Shown: positions 1-10,273, numbered from the stretch's first letter. The stretch: DNA of 64,000 bases from Roseomonas elaeocarpi (GCF_042433915.1 NZ_JBHLUN010000003.1:67888-131887); one strand, 5' to 3'. The notes: generated from the sequence alone by a model not told the origin. Numbers and translations are program-made.

Positions 1-46
1 GATATTTCATGCCTCCCGCCGGCGTGACAGGCCATATGGCGCCCCC

Positions 47-1156
<1,110 letters not shown>

Positions 1157-1392
1157 GCGACTCGCCCGCGCGGCGGGGGCGTTCCTCCCCGGCGCCGCGC
1201 GGTGACGCCGGGCGGCCGGGTCAGGGTGCGCCGAGGCTGCCGCGAGATCGGGCGAGCAGGGCTTGCGAGGCAGGCATGTTGTAGGCGACCGGAGCAGTGC
1301 GCCCGGACCGGCGGGCTGCTTCGCACCCACCCACGGCTTGTTGCCTGGCACCGCCCCGCACATCGTTCGCCGATTGAATCGGGGAACGCCTC

Positions 1393-2679
1393 ATGAGCCT
1401 TACACGGAAGCCCGCCAGCCGCACGCGCACGGCGGTTGCCGCCAATCTTGGCGCCGTCCTGGAATGGTTCGACCTTGTCCTCTACGCGCTGTTCGCCGTG
1501 GTGCTGGGCCGCACCTTCTTTCCCACCACCGACCCGAACGTGTCGCTGCTGCTCTCGCTGGGGGCCTTCGCCATTTCCTGGCTGGTGCGGCCGCTCGGCG
1601 CGGTGGTGATCGGCGCTTATTCGGACCGCGTGGGGCGTAAGCCGGGGCTGACGCTTTCGGCCGGGCTGATGATGCTGGGCACGGCGATGATCGCCTTCAT
1701 GCCTGGCTACGACACGATCGGGCTGGCGGCGCCGGTGCTGGTGATGGTGGCGCGCATGGTCCAGGGCTTCTCCGCCGGCGGCGAGTTCGGCAGCGCCACC
1801 GCCCTGCTCGCCGAGCAGGATCCGAACCGGCGCGGCTTCTATGCCAGCCTGCAATGGGCGGCCTCGGGCCTGTCGGTGCTGCTGGCCTCGCTGGCTGCTT
1901 ACGCCGTCAACACGACCTTGACGCCCGATCAGGTCGCGAGCTGGGGCTGGCGCGTGCCCTTCATGTTCGGCCTGCTGATCGGCCCGGTGGCGCTGTATAT
2001 CCGCAGCCAGCTGGACGAGCCCGAGGAGTTCCTCCGTGCTGAGAAGGCCGAGCGGCCGATGGCCGAACTCCTGCACATGGACAAGACGCGCGTGCTGCTG
2101 GGTGCCGGGATCGTCGCGGCGGGGGCCTGCGGCTCCTTCCTCAACACCTACATGCCGACCTTCGCCTTCACCAAGCTCGGCCTGCCGCAGTCGCAGGCGC
2201 TGCTGGGCACCATCGCCGCGGGGCTGGTCAACACGCTGCTGCCGCCGGTCTTCGGCGCGCTGTCCGACCGCGCCGGGCGCGCCAAGGTGATGGCGGTGAC
2301 GGGCGTGCTGGGACTGCTGATGATCTACCCTCTGTTTCGCTGGCTGATCGCTTCGCCTTCGACCGTGACGCTGGTGACGATCCAGGCGCTGATCGCACTG
2401 GTGTTCTACTGCGGCTACTACGCCACCGTGCCGGCGGCGCTGGCGGACCTGTTTCCGGTGCGGCGGCGCACCTCGGGCGTGTCGATCGCCTATGTTCTGG
2501 CCCAGACGCTGTTCGGCGGCGTGACGCCGCTGGTGGTGGGATGGATCGTGGCGACCACCGGCGACCCCACCAGCCCGGGCCTCTACCTGGGCGCCGTGAT
2601 GCTGCTGAGCCTGGTCTGCCTGGCCGCGAGCGCGCGCCTCTTGAGCGGGCCGGCCATCCTGCACGACGCGCGGGCTTAA
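1393..2679 (+). CDS. MFS transporter, metabolite:H+ symporter (MHS) type
   Basis: 428-residue inner-membrane protein with about 12 hydrophobic segments. The N-terminus (LGAVLEWFDLVLYALFA) and the loop 2-3 signature GAYSDRVGRKPG place it in the MHS branch of the major facilitator superfamily, which includes citrate, alpha-ketoglutarate, shikimate and proline/betaine symporters. Substrate cannot be assigned from sequence alone. A GGGGAA stretch lies upstream of the ATG. It converges with putR; because putR/putA for proline catabolism follow, an organic or amino acid substrate is possible, but this is only neighbourhood inference. Confidence 0.85.
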   Translation: MSLTRKPASRTRTAVAANLGAVLEWFDLVLYALFAVVLGRTFFPTTDPNVSLLLSLGAFAISWLVRPLGAVVIGAYSDRVGRKPGLTLSAGLMMLGTAMIAFMPGYDTIGLAAPVLVMVARMVQGFSAGGEFGSATALLAEQDPNRRGFYASLQWAASGLSVLLASLAAYAVNTTLTPDQVASWGWRVPFMFGLLIGPVALYIRSQLDEPEEFLRAEKAERPMAELLHMDKTRVLLGAGIVAAGACGSFLNTYMPTFAFTKLGLPQSQALLGTIAAGLVNTLLPPVFGALSDRAGRAKVMAVTGVLGLLMIYPLFRWLIASPSTVTLVTIQALIALVFYCGYYATVPAALADLFPVRRRTSGVSIAYVLAQTLFGGVTPLVVGWIVATTGDPTSPGLYLGAVMLLSLVCLAASARLLSGPAILHDARA

Positions 2680-2682
2680 CGG

Positions 2683-2740
2683 GTCGGGCACGGGGGTGCG
2701 GGCGGATGGGCCTCGCTTTCCGCCCCGGCGCCTGCCCGAC
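2683..2740. terminator. Possible bidirectional terminator between convergent MFS gene and putR
   Basis: Nested inverted repeats lie in the 111-bp gap between convergent genes: outer arms GTCGGGCA and TGCCCGAC, with inner GGGCGGA and TCCGCCC. No T-tract follows, so Rho-independent function is uncertain. Confidence 0.3.
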
Positions 2741-2790
2741 GTGGTGGCCGGAACGACGCGGCGGTCGGCCGCGGCTGGGAAACGACCGCC

Positions 2791-3252
2791 TCAGAGCGGA
2801 AGTGGCGCTTCCGTCTTGACCTCCTCCATCACGGCGTAGGTCCGGGTTTCCCGCACGCCCGGCAGCGCCAGCAGGACCTTGCCCAGGAAGTCTCGATAGG
2901 CGGCCATGTCGCGCACCCGCGCCTTCACCAGATAGTCGAAGCCGCCCGCCACCATGTGGCATTCCAGCACTTCCGGCGCCCGACCCACGGCCTCGGCGAA
3001 GCGGCCGAAATTCTCGGGCGTCGTCTTGTCCAGCAACACCTCCACGAAGACCAGCAGCCCGAAGCCCAGCCGGTGCGGGTCGAGCCGCGCCGCGAAGCCG
3101 GTGATGAGGCGGTCCTTCAGGAGACGGCGCAGCCGTTCGCTGGTGGCCGCCGGCGACAGGCCGATCCGGTCGGCGAGTTCGAGGTTGCTGATCCGCCCTT
3201 CGCGCTGAAGCACCGCCAGGATCATACGGTCGGTCCGGTCGATCTCCGCCAT
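2791..3252 (-). CDS. putR: Lrp/AsnC family regulator, probable proline-responsive PutR
   Basis: 153-residue DNA-binding regulator. An N-terminal helix-turn-helix (residues about 4-60, ISNLELADRIGLSPAATSERL) is followed by an AsnC_trans_reg ligand/oligomerisation domain (GGFDYLVKARVRD motif). The start MAEIDRTD at 3252 fits the Lrp family; the frame stays open upstream to 3306 but would overlap the putA leader. It is divergent from putA across 137 bp. In Agrobacterium and Rhodobacter PutR is a proline-dependent activator of putA, and the same role is inferred here. Confidence 0.88.
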   Translation of the reverse strand: MAEIDRTDRMILAVLQREGRISNLELADRIGLSPAATSERLRRLLKDRLITGFAARLDPHRLGFGLLVFVEVLLDKTTPENFGRFAEAVGRAPEVLECHMVAGGFDYLVKARVRDMAAYRDFLGKVLLALPGVRETRTYAVMEEVKTEAPLPL

Positions 3253-3389
3253 TCTGCTTACGAACTCCGCTTCTGGCCGTGAAAGCTTCGGCGATGGCTC
3301 AAACACGCCGCTTCTTCTTCGGCACGCCTGGTCATACCTTCGGAAGGGGCTCGCTGCGAACCCTCTTCCGCCCCGGAGCCACGCGATCC
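3253..3389. promoter_or_regulatory. putR-putA divergent control region
   Basis: 137-bp intergenic region between divergently transcribed putR and putA; it must contain both promoters and presumably the PutR operator. A GGTCATACCTT element lies at 3330-3340. No clear sigma-70 boxes can be assigned. Confidence 0.5.
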
Positions 3390-6300
3390 ATGAGTTCCCA
3401 GCCCTCCCCCGCGCGGGCCGAGCCCGCCCCGTTCCGCGACTTCGCCGGGGCGCTGGTGCCCCATTCGCCGCTGCGCGCGGCGATCACCGCAGCCTGTCGC
3501 CGGCCGGAGGTGGAATGCCTGCCGCCCCTGCTCCGGGCCGCGGCGCTTCCGGCAGCGGCGGAGGTGCGGGCGGCCGCCTTGGCCAGCCGCTTGGTCTCGG
3601 CGCTTCGCCGCAAGAAGCGCGGGGGCGGGGTGGAAGCGCTGGTGCAGGAATTCTCGCTCTCCTCGGCCGAAGGCATTGCGCTGATGTGCCTGGCGGAAGC
3701 GCTGCTGCGCATCCCCGACGACGCCACGCGCGACGCGCTGATCCGCGACAAGATCGGCGCGCCGGGGATGGACTGGCGCGCCCATGCCGGCGGCTCCCGG
3801 TCGATCTTCGTCAACGCGGCGAGCTGGGGCCTGGTGGTTACCGGCAAGCTCAGCGCGACGCACAGCGAGGCGGGCCTGGGCGCCGCGCTGACCCGCCTCG
3901 TCGCCCGCGCGGGCGAGCCGGTGGTGCGTCGCGGCGTCGATCTCGCGATGCGGCTGATGGGCGAGCAGTTCGTCATGGGCGAAACCATCGACGAGGCGCT
4001 GCGCCGCAGCCGCGATGCCGAGCGCCGGGGCTTCCGCTATTCCTACGACATGCTGGGCGAGGCGGCGATGACGGCCGCGGATGCCGAGCGCTACCGCGCC
4101 GAGTACGAGCGCGCGATCCACGCCATCGGCGCGGCCTCCGCCGGGCGCGGCATCGAGGACGGGCCGGGCATCTCGGTCAAGCTGTCGGCGCTGCACCCGC
4201 GCTATTGCCGTGCCCAGCGCGACCGCGTGATGCGGGAGCTGCTGCCGCGCCTGGCCGACCTCGCGGCGCTGGCGCGGCGCTACGACATCGGGCTGAACAT
4301 CGACGCCGAGGAAGCGGACCGGCTGGAGCTCTCGCTCGACCTGCTCGAAGCGCTCTGCCACGACGAGCGGCTGGCGGGCTGGAATGGCGTGGGCTTCGTG
4401 ATCCAGGCCTACGGGCGCCGCGCGCCCTTCGTGGTCGACTTCGTGGTGGACCTCGCCCGGCGCACCGGGCGGCGGATGATGGTGCGGCTGGTCAAGGGCG
4501 CCTACTGGGACAGCGAGATCAAGCGCGCGCAGGTGGACGGGCTCGAGGACTTCCCGGTCTTCACGCGCAAGGTCCACACCGACGTGAGCTACCTGGCCTG
4601 CGCGCGCCGGCTGCTGGCGGCGCCCGACGCGGTGTTCCCGCAATTCGCCACCCACAACGCCCGCACCGTGGCCGCGATTCATGAGATGGCCGGTCCGGAA
4701 CGCTGGCAGCCCGGGCAGTACGAGTTCCAGTGCCTCCACGGCATGGGCGAGCCGCTCTACGAGGAGGTGGTCGGGCACAATGCCCTGAACCGCCCCTGCC
4801 GCATCTACGCGCCGGTGGGTACGCACGAGACGCTGCTGGCCTACCTCGTGCGCCGGCTGTTGGAGAACGGCGCCAACTCCTCCTTCGTGAACCGCATCAA
4901 CGACCCGGCCGTGCCGGTGGAGGCGCTGGTGCGCGACCCAGTGGCAGAGGCCGCGTCGCTCCGCCCGGTGGGGCGGCCGCATGACGGCATCGCCGCACCG
5001 CGCGCGCTGTTCGGCGAAGCACGACGCAACTCCGCAGGGTTGGACCTGTCGGATGAGAACCGGCTCGCCGAACTGGCCGGGGTGCTGGCCGCCGGGCGCG
5101 CGCCGCTGCACGCCGTGCCGCTGGTCGTGGGGGGCAAAGGCACGGGCACGTCGCGCGAGGTCCGCAACCCCGCCGACCAGGGGGACCTCGTCGGCACCGT
5201 CACCGAGGCCGACGCGGCCACGGTGGAGGCCGCGCTGGCCGCAGCGGTAGCCGGCGCCCCCAGCTGGACCGAGACGCCGCCAGCGGAGCGCGCCGCGATC
5301 CTGGAGCGGGCCGCCGCGCTGATGGAGACCGGCTTGCCGGCGCTGCTGGGGTCCATCGTGCGCGAGGCCGGCAAGACCCTCGCCAACGCCGTGGGCGAGG
5401 TGCGCGAGGCGGTGGACTTCCTGCGCTACTACGCGGCGCAGGCGCGCGGCTTCGATGCCGGCACGCACGCGCCGCTCGGGCCGGTGGTCTGCATCTCGCC
5501 CTGGAACTTCCCGCTGGCGATCTTCACGGGCCAGGTCGCGGCGGCACTGGCGGCCGGCAACCCGGTGCTGGCCAAACCCGCCGAGGAAGCGCCGCTCATC
5601 GCGTCGCTCGCGGTGGGTATTCTACGCGAGGCCGGGGTGCCGCCGGCAGCGCTGCAACTGCTGCCGGGCGACGGAACGGTGGGCGCCCAGCTGGTGGCGG
5701 ATGCGCGGGTGGAGGGCGTGATGTTCACCGGGTCTACCGCGGTGGCGCGGCTGATCGCGGAGCAGCTCGCCGGCCGGCTCGGTGCCTCGGGACAGCCGGT
5801 GCCGCTCGTGGCCGAGACGGGTGGGCAGAACGCGTTGGTGGTGGACAGTTCGGCGCTGGCGGAACAGGTGGTGGCCGATGTGCTGGCCTCGGCCTTCGAC
5901 AGTGCCGGGCAGCGCTGCTCGGCGCTGCGCGTCCTGTGCCTGCAGGAAGAGGTGGCCGACCGGATCCTGTCCATGCTCCGGGGCGCGCTGGCGGAGCTCC
6001 GGGTGGGCAACCCCGATCATCTCGCCACCGATGTTGGGCCAGTGATCTCCGCCGAAGCGCGCGAGAACATTCAGCGGCACATCAACGCGATGGCGGGTTC
6101 AGGCCACCCCACCCACGCGCTGCCTCTGCCGCAGGAATGCCGCGACGGTTTCTTCGTGGCGCCCACGATCGTCGAAATCCACGGCATCGCCGAGCTCCGG
6201 CACGAGGTCTTCGGCCCGGTGCTGCACATCCTGCGCTTCCGGCGCGACGGGCTGGAGGCCCTACTGCGATCAATCAACGCCACGGGCTACGGCCTGACCT

Positions 6301-7052
6301 TCGGCGTGCATTCGCGCCTCGACGAGACGGTGCTGGCCGCCACGTCGCGGGCGGCGGCAGGCAACCTTTACGTCAACCGTAACCTGATCGGCGCCGTGGT
6401 GGGCGTGCAGCCCTTCGGCGGTCACGGTCTGTCGGGCACGGGGCCCAAGGCGGGCGGGCCGCTCTACCTGCGCCGCCTCCTCGCGCGGTGTCCCGCCGCG
6501 CCGGACCTGCCTCCCACGGCGCTCCCCGCCGCGGTGCGGGACCTGACCGACTGGCTGCGCGAGCGCGGCGAGGCGGCGCTGGCGGCGCGCTGCGAAGCAC
6601 AGGCCGCGGTCTCGCGCGTCGGGCTTGACTTGGCGCTGCCGGGCCCCGTGGGCGAGAGCAACCGCTATGCGCTGCAGCCGCGCGGCACGGTGCTGTGCCG
6701 CGCCGAAACGTGCGACGGGTTGATGCTGCAATTGGCAGCGGCTTTCGCCACCGGCAACGCGGTCTGCCTGCATCCGGACAGCGAAACGCTGTGGCCGGCT
6801 GACGGGCCGGTGGCCCTGGTGACGCGCGGAGGTGATGCAGCCGGGGCGGATGCTGTGCTGTTCGAGGGCGAAGCGGCGGCGCTGCGGCGATGCTGCCGCG
6901 AGGTGGCCGCGCTGGACGGTGCGATCCGCCCTGTGGTCGCGGCCTCGTTGGAGGCGGATATCCCCTATCTCCTCGACATGCTGCTGCTGGAACGGTCGGT
7001 CAGCACCAACACGGCCGCCGCGGGCGGTAACGCGAGCCTGATGAGCCTTTGA
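3390..7052 (+). CDS. putA: Bifunctional proline dehydrogenase / L-glutamate gamma-semialdehyde dehydrogenase PutA (type B)
   Basis: 1220 residues from the ATG at 3390 (GGAG about 10 bases upstream). Catalyses FAD-dependent oxidation of proline to pyrroline-5-carboxylate and NAD+-dependent oxidation of the semialdehyde to glutamate, with substrate channelling. The proline dehydrogenase barrel spans roughly residues 120-490 (VKLSALHPRY, LVKGAYWDSEIKRAQ, ATHNARTVAAI, NGANSSFVNRI). The aldehyde dehydrogenase domain spans about 560-1040, with ISPWNFPLAIF, FTGSTAVA and catalytic Cys843 in SAGQRCSALR. About 170 further residues form the C-terminal ALDH-superfamily domain of long PutAs. The N-terminal ribbon-helix-helix repressor domain of E. 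coli PutA is absent, consistent with control by the adjacent PutR. Confidence 0.95.
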   Translation: MSSQPSPARAEPAPFRDFAGALVPHSPLRAAITAACRRPEVECLPPLLRAAALPAAAEVRAAALASRLVSALRRKKRGGGVEALVQEFSLSSAEGIALMCLAEALLRIPDDATRDALIRDKIGAPGMDWRAHAGGSRSIFVNAASWGLVVTGKLSATHSEAGLGAALTRLVARAGEPVVRRGVDLAMRLMGEQFVMGETIDEALRRSRDAERRGFRYSYDMLGEAAMTAADAERYRAEYERAIHAIGAASAGRGIEDGPGISVKLSALHPRYCRAQRDRVMRELLPRLADLAALARRYDIGLNIDAEEADRLELSLDLLEALCHDERLAGWNGVGFVIQAYGRRAPFVVDFVVDLARRTGRRMMVRLVKGAYWDSEIKRAQVDGLEDFPVFTRKVHTDVSYLACARRLLAAPDAVFPQFATHNARTVAAIHEMAGPERWQPGQYEFQCLHGMGEPLYEEVVGHNALNRPCRIYAPVGTHETLLAYLVRRLLENGANSSFVNRINDPAVPVEALVRDPVAEAASLRPVGRPHDGIAAPRALFGEARRNSAGLDLSDENRLAELAGVLAAGRAPLHAVPLVVGGKGTGTSREVRNPADQGDLVGTVTEADAATVEAALAAAVAGAPSWTETPPAERAAILERAAALMETGLPALLGSIVREAGKTLANAVGEVREAVDFLRYYAAQARGFDAGTHAPLGPVVCISPWNFPLAIFTGQVAAALAAGNPVLAKPAEEAPLIASLAVGILREAGVPPAALQLLPGDGTVGAQLVADARVEGVMFTGSTAVARLIAEQLAGRLGASGQPVPLVAETGGQNALVVDSSALAEQVVADVLASAFDSAGQRCSALRVLCLQEEVADRILSMLRGALAELRVGNPDHLATDVGPVISAEARENIQRHINAMAGSGHPTHALPLPQECRDGFFVAPTIVEIHGIAELRHEVFGPVLHILRFRRDGLEALLRSINATGYGLTFGVHSRLDETVLAATSRAAAGNLYVNRNLIGAVVGVQPFGGHGLSGTGPKAGGPLYLRRLLARCPAAPDLPPTALPAAVRDLTDWLRERGEAALAARCEAQAAVSRVGLDLALPGPVGESNRYALQPRGTVLCRAETCDGLMLQLAAAFATGNAVCLHPDSETLWPADGPVALVTRGGDAAGADAVLFEGEAAALRRCCREVAALDGAIRPVVAASLEADIPYLLDMLLLERSVSTNTAAAGGNASLMSL

Positions 7053-7282
7053 ACGGCCCCAGGCCGCATCGCGCCTCGGCGCCCGGTTCGGGGCGCGTCA
7101 TCGCGCAGTGGGAGGGTCCCGCGTTTCGCCGTTCCCGGGTGGGTGTCGCCACTGGCGGCGTGGCGCGAACGGTCCAACACTGCGAGCCGGAATCGTCCGG
7201 GTCGCCCGACCAGCATCCGAGCCTGGCCGACAGCGATTTCGGGGCTGCTGGCCGCCTTCGTGCAAGAAGCGAGGATCGTCCC

Positions 7283-8452
7283 ATGTTGCGCCGCGAGGCT
7301 CTCCTTTCCCTCCTGCTGCTGGGTAGCCCCTTGAGCAGCCTCGCCGCCCAGGAAGTTCCCTCGCCCGCATCCTGCGGCGCCGGGGCAAGCTGCGCCGGGC
7401 GGCTGGTGTTCTTCGGGACGCTTGGCAACGAGATCCGCGCAGCTCGCTTCAATCCGGCCACGGGCCGGCTGAGCGATCTGGGTATCGTAGCCCAGCTGGA
7501 GCGTCCGACCTGGCTCGTGGGCGGTATGGATGCCGGGACGCTCTACGCCGTCAGCGAAACCGGCAACGACGGCCGGAGCGAGGCCACGGTTCACAGCTTC
7601 GCCGTGGACCCGGCCACCGGGCACTTGAGCGAGCGCAACGCGGTGGGCTCGGGTGGCGGTGGGGCGACGCACCTCGCGCTCGATCCGGCTTCGCGAACAC
7701 TGTTCGTGGCCAATTTCGGGACCGGCCACGTCAGCGCGCTGCCGGTCGAGGAGGACGGCCACCTGGGCGCGGCGGCCTCGCGGCAGCAGGACCGGGGCAC
7801 GGGGCCGAAGCCGCGGCAGCACAGCGCCCACGCCCATGGCGTCACGGTCGCGCCCGGCGGACGCTTCCTGCTGGTGCCCGATCTCGGCGCCGATCGGGTC
7901 TTCGTGTACCGCTTCGACCCGGCGACGCGGGCGCTCACGCCGCATGACCCACCCTGGGAAACGGTCGAGGCCGGCAGCGGGCCTCGGCACCTCGTGTTCT
8001 TCCCCGACGGCCACTTCGCCTTCTTGGACAGCGAGCTGACCGGCGAAGTCACGGTGTTCCGCTGGGATGGCGGGCTGGGCCGGCTGCACCGGGTGGAAAC
8101 CCGCTCCACCTACGCCGCCGGCACGGAAGGCGATCGGAGCGCTGCCGAGATCGCCAGCTCGGCGGATGGCCGGTTCCTTTACGTGTCCAACCGTCGTGCC
8201 GCGGACGAGATCGTGGTGTTTCGCGTGGACGCCGCGAGCGGCGCGCTGAGCGAGGTGCAGCGTCTCGGCAGCGGTGGAACATCGCCCTGGAGCTTCACGC
8301 TGGCACCGGGAGGGCACTGGATGCTGGTGGCCAACGTGGAGTCCGGCTCGGTGGAGGTGCTGCGCGTCGACCCCGTGACCGGCAGGCTGGAGAGCAGCGG
8401 AAACCGCTTAGTGGTGCCGAAGCCCACCAACGTCACCTTTCTGCCGGGCTGA
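7283..8452 (+). CDS. Secreted lactonase family beta-propeller protein (6-phosphogluconolactonase-like)
   Basis: 389 residues from the ATG at 7283, preceded by GAGG. The frame is open upstream to 7049 but that part is non-coding in character. The N-terminus MLRREALLSLLLLGS...SLAAQ is a Sec signal peptide, so the protein is probably periplasmic. The mature part carries repeated propeller blades of the YbhE/lactonase type (PF10282): FNPATGRLS, AVDPATGHLS, HAHGVTVAPGGRF, GPRHLVFFPDG, EIASSADGRFLYVSNR. Family members hydrolyse 6-phosphogluconolactone or other lactones; export makes a non-phosphorylated lactone more likely here, which is inference. It follows putA by 230 bp and is probably a separate unit. 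Confidence 0.85.
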   Translation: MLRREALLSLLLLGSPLSSLAAQEVPSPASCGAGASCAGRLVFFGTLGNEIRAARFNPATGRLSDLGIVAQLERPTWLVGGMDAGTLYAVSETGNDGRSEATVHSFAVDPATGHLSERNAVGSGGGGATHLALDPASRTLFVANFGTGHVSALPVEEDGHLGAAASRQQDRGTGPKPRQHSAHAHGVTVAPGGRFLLVPDLGADRVFVYRFDPATRALTPHDPPWETVEAGSGPRHLVFFPDGHFAFLDSELTGEVTVFRWDGGLGRLHRVETRSTYAAGTEGDRSAAEIASSADGRFLYVSNRRAADEIVVFRVDAASGALSEVQRLGSGGTSPWSFTLAPGGHWMLVANVESGSVEVLRVDPVTGRLESSGNRLVVPKPTNVTFLPG

Positions 8453-8470
8453 GACCGGCGAAAGACCTGG

Positions 8471-8495
8471 ACCGCCCGTGCGAGCGCGGGGCGGT
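8471..8495 (+). terminator. Hairpin downstream of lactonase gene
   Basis: Inverted repeat ACCGCCC / GGGCGGT with an 11-nt loop, between the convergent lactonase and SDR genes. A competing pairing CCCGTG/CACGGG overlaps it. No T-run. Confidence 0.4.
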
Positions 8496-8598
8496 CACGG
8501 GCTTTGGCGCCGCCCTGGCGGTGCGGCGTACCGGCGCGATGCTTCGCCGGGTGCAGGCGCGCCCGGCGGTGCGGCCGCCGCGGTTCAACTTCCGTGGC

Positions 8599-9369
8599 TT
8601 AACCCTGCGCCTCGCGGGCGCGGCGGACCCTCTCGTTCAGCTCCGTCAGGGTTTCGCCGAAGCGATGCTCCGCTTCCGCGGTGCGCAGGGGTTTCACGCG
8701 CTCCACCAGGATCTCGGGCGGCGTCGACTGCTGTGCGAAGAGGGCCATCACCTCGTCGATGAACTCCTCCAGCGGCTGATAGCCGGAGCGCGTGGACTGT
8801 CCGGGCGTCAGGTCGGTCTGCACGGCGGGCGGCGCCAGCTCGATCACCTCGACCTTGTTCTTGAGCGCCTCGCGCAGGCTGACGGTGTAGGAATGGATCG
8901 CGGCCTTGGTGGCACAGTAGGTCGGCGTTGCCACCAGCGGCACGAAGGCCAGGCCGGAGGTCACGTTCACGATCGCCGCGTCCGCCTGCGCCGTGAGGTG
9001 GCCGATCAGCGCGTCGGTCATGCGGATGGGGCCGAGGAGGTTGGTGGTGATCGTCGCCTCGGCGTCGCCGAGGTCGCGCCCTTGGTCCAGCGCCTCGAAG
9101 CGCATGATGCCCGCGTTGTTGATCAGGACGTTGAGCGCCGGGTTCTCGGCAAGGACCCGGCGGGCGAAGTCCGCGACGCCTTCCGCGCTCTCGACGTCGA
9201 GCACCATGGCGCTCATGCGGGGACGGCCGGCAATGGCCTGCTCCAGCGCCTCGCGCCGACGACCGGCCACAATCACGCTGTTGCCGAGGTCGTGGAAGCG
9301 CTGGGCCAGGGCCGCGCCGATGCCGGAGCCGCCGCCGGTGATCAGGATGGTGTTGCCGGTCTGCTTCAT
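8599..9369 (-). CDS. SDR family oxidoreductase (DltE-like)
   Basis: 256-residue classical short-chain dehydrogenase. The Rossmann motif TGGGSGIG is at residues 11-18, followed by NNAG in LNVLINNAG and the active-site Tyr151/Lys155 in YCATK; the catalytic Ser lies in VNVTSG. GAGGAAA precedes the ATG. SDRs in this subgroup (COG3967) reduce or oxidise small carbonyl/alcohol substrates with NAD(P)(H); the substrate is unknown. It is divergent from an HxlR regulator 106 bp away, a common arrangement in which the regulator represses the oxidoreductase and senses reactive carbonyls or quinones. Confidence 0.88.
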   Translation of the reverse strand: MKQTGNTILITGGGSGIGAALAQRFHDLGNSVIVAGRRREALEQAIAGRPRMSAMVLDVESAEGVADFARRVLAENPALNVLINNAGIMRFEALDQGRDLGDAEATITTNLLGPIRMTDALIGHLTAQADAAIVNVTSGLAFVPLVATPTYCATKAAIHSYTVSLREALKNKVEVIELAPPAVQTDLTPGQSTRSGYQPLEEFIDEVMALFAQQSTPPEILVERVKPLRTAEAEHRFGETLTELNERVRRAREAQG

Positions 9370-9392
9370 GCGGTGGTGCTTTCCTCGGGTGA

Positions 9393-9414
9393 CTGTGCGG
9401 CACTATCTGTGCGG
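9393..9414. promoter_or_regulatory. Direct repeat in SDR/HxlR intergenic region, candidate HxlR operator
   Basis: CTGTGCGG occurs twice, at 9393-9400 and 9407-9414 (period 14), separated by CACTAT, in the 106-bp divergent gap. Its position makes it a candidate operator of the adjacent HxlR-family regulator. This is inference from placement. Confidence 0.4.
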
Positions 9415-9475
9415 TCGCGATCGGCGGGAAAGAAGGCACCCGAGAGAATGAGACTTACCCAGTGGAGAGTGTCGC

Positions 9476-9922
9476 GTGTCCGCCCCGCCCTTTGACGACC
9501 AGGCCATCACCCGAGCGCGCCGGACGGCGCAGCGGCCATCGCCGGCCGAGGTTGATCCGAAGGTCGTGGCCCTGGTCACGCAGTTGATCGGGCGCGTCGC
9601 CGACAAGTGGACCATGCTGACCCTGGAGGTGCTGGAGGAGCACGGCGAGCAGCGCTTCACCCAGCTGGCGCGACGGGTCGACGGCATCAGCCAGAAGATG
9701 CTGACCCAGACCTTGCGGCAGATGGAGCGCGACGGGATGGTGTCGCGGCGGGTGCACGCCGTGGTGCCGCCGCGCGTGGACTACCGGCTCACGGAACTCG
9801 GCGCCGGGTTGGGGGCGGCTTTCTGCGGCGTGTGGATCTGGGCCGAGGAGAACCTGCTCCGGGTAGAGGCGGCGCGGCGGGCCTTCGACGAGCGTGCCGG
9901 CGAGGCGGCCGGGGACCGGTAG
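9476..9922 (+). CDS. HxlR family winged-helix transcriptional regulator
   Basis: 148 residues starting at a GTG (9476) with GGAGAG about 8 bases upstream. It contains the HxlR core: IGRVADKWTMLTLEVLEEHGEQRFTQLARRVDGISQKMLTQ, then the wing RDGMVSRRVHAVVPPRVDYRLTELG. HxlR proteins act as dimers and regulate a neighbouring, often divergent, redox gene; here that is the SDR at 8599-9369. The C-terminal tail is short and charged. No Cys suited to redox sensing is evident apart from one in AAFCGVW. Confidence 0.9.
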   Translation: MSAPPFDDQAITRARRTAQRPSPAEVDPKVVALVTQLIGRVADKWTMLTLEVLEEHGEQRFTQLARRVDGISQKMLTQTLRQMERDGMVSRRVHAVVPPRVDYRLTELGAGLGAAFCGVWIWAEENLLRVEAARRAFDERAGEAAGDR

Positions 9923-9950
9923 GGGCGTTCCGCGGCACGTCGGCCGAAAA

Positions 9951-9983
9951 CGCCAACGGCCGGGACGGGGTCCCGGCCGGCGT
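9951..9983 (+). terminator. Strong hairpin after HxlR gene
   Basis: Perfect 9-bp stem GGCCGGGAC / GTCCCGGCC (9958-9978) with a 3-nt loop, extendable by CGCC/GGCG beyond a bulge. TCTTG follows. It lies 28 nt after the stop codon of the HxlR gene. Confidence 0.6.
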
Positions 9984-10057
9984 CTTGATCCGCTGGCGCC
10001 AGGCCGCGGGGTGATCCTTTGGAGCTGCCGGCCCTTCCGGCCGCAGCGCCCGCTTCC

Positions 10058-10273
10058 TCAGGCCACCACGCCCAGCGTGGGCAGGCGGTCGGACTGGGTG
10101 CGGCGCTCCAGCATCACGAGGCCGCCCACGAGCATCAGGCAGGCCGACAGGCTGCCGATGGCAACGGGCAGCGCGACGTCCTGGCTGTTGGCCAGGTTGC
10201 CGAGCAGGGTCACCACGTTGGCCAGGATCACGGCGAAGCCGGTGAAGACCAGGGCGAGGGCGAAGCGGTTCAT
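10058..10273 (-). CDS. Small two-helix membrane protein of unknown function
   Basis: 71-residue protein. An excellent ribosome binding site (TGGAGGCACAG before ATG, on the minus strand) supports it as a real gene. It has two hydrophobic segments (about residues 4-25 and 35-57) and a short charged C-terminus (ERRTQSDRL). I do not recognise a family. Isolated between the HxlR gene and the amino acid transporter, it gives no functional clue; probably an inner-membrane protein. Confidence 0.65.
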   Translation of the reverse strand: MNRFALALVFTGFAVILANVVTLLGNLANSQDVALPVAIGSLSACLMLVGGLVMLERRTQSDRLPTLGVVA

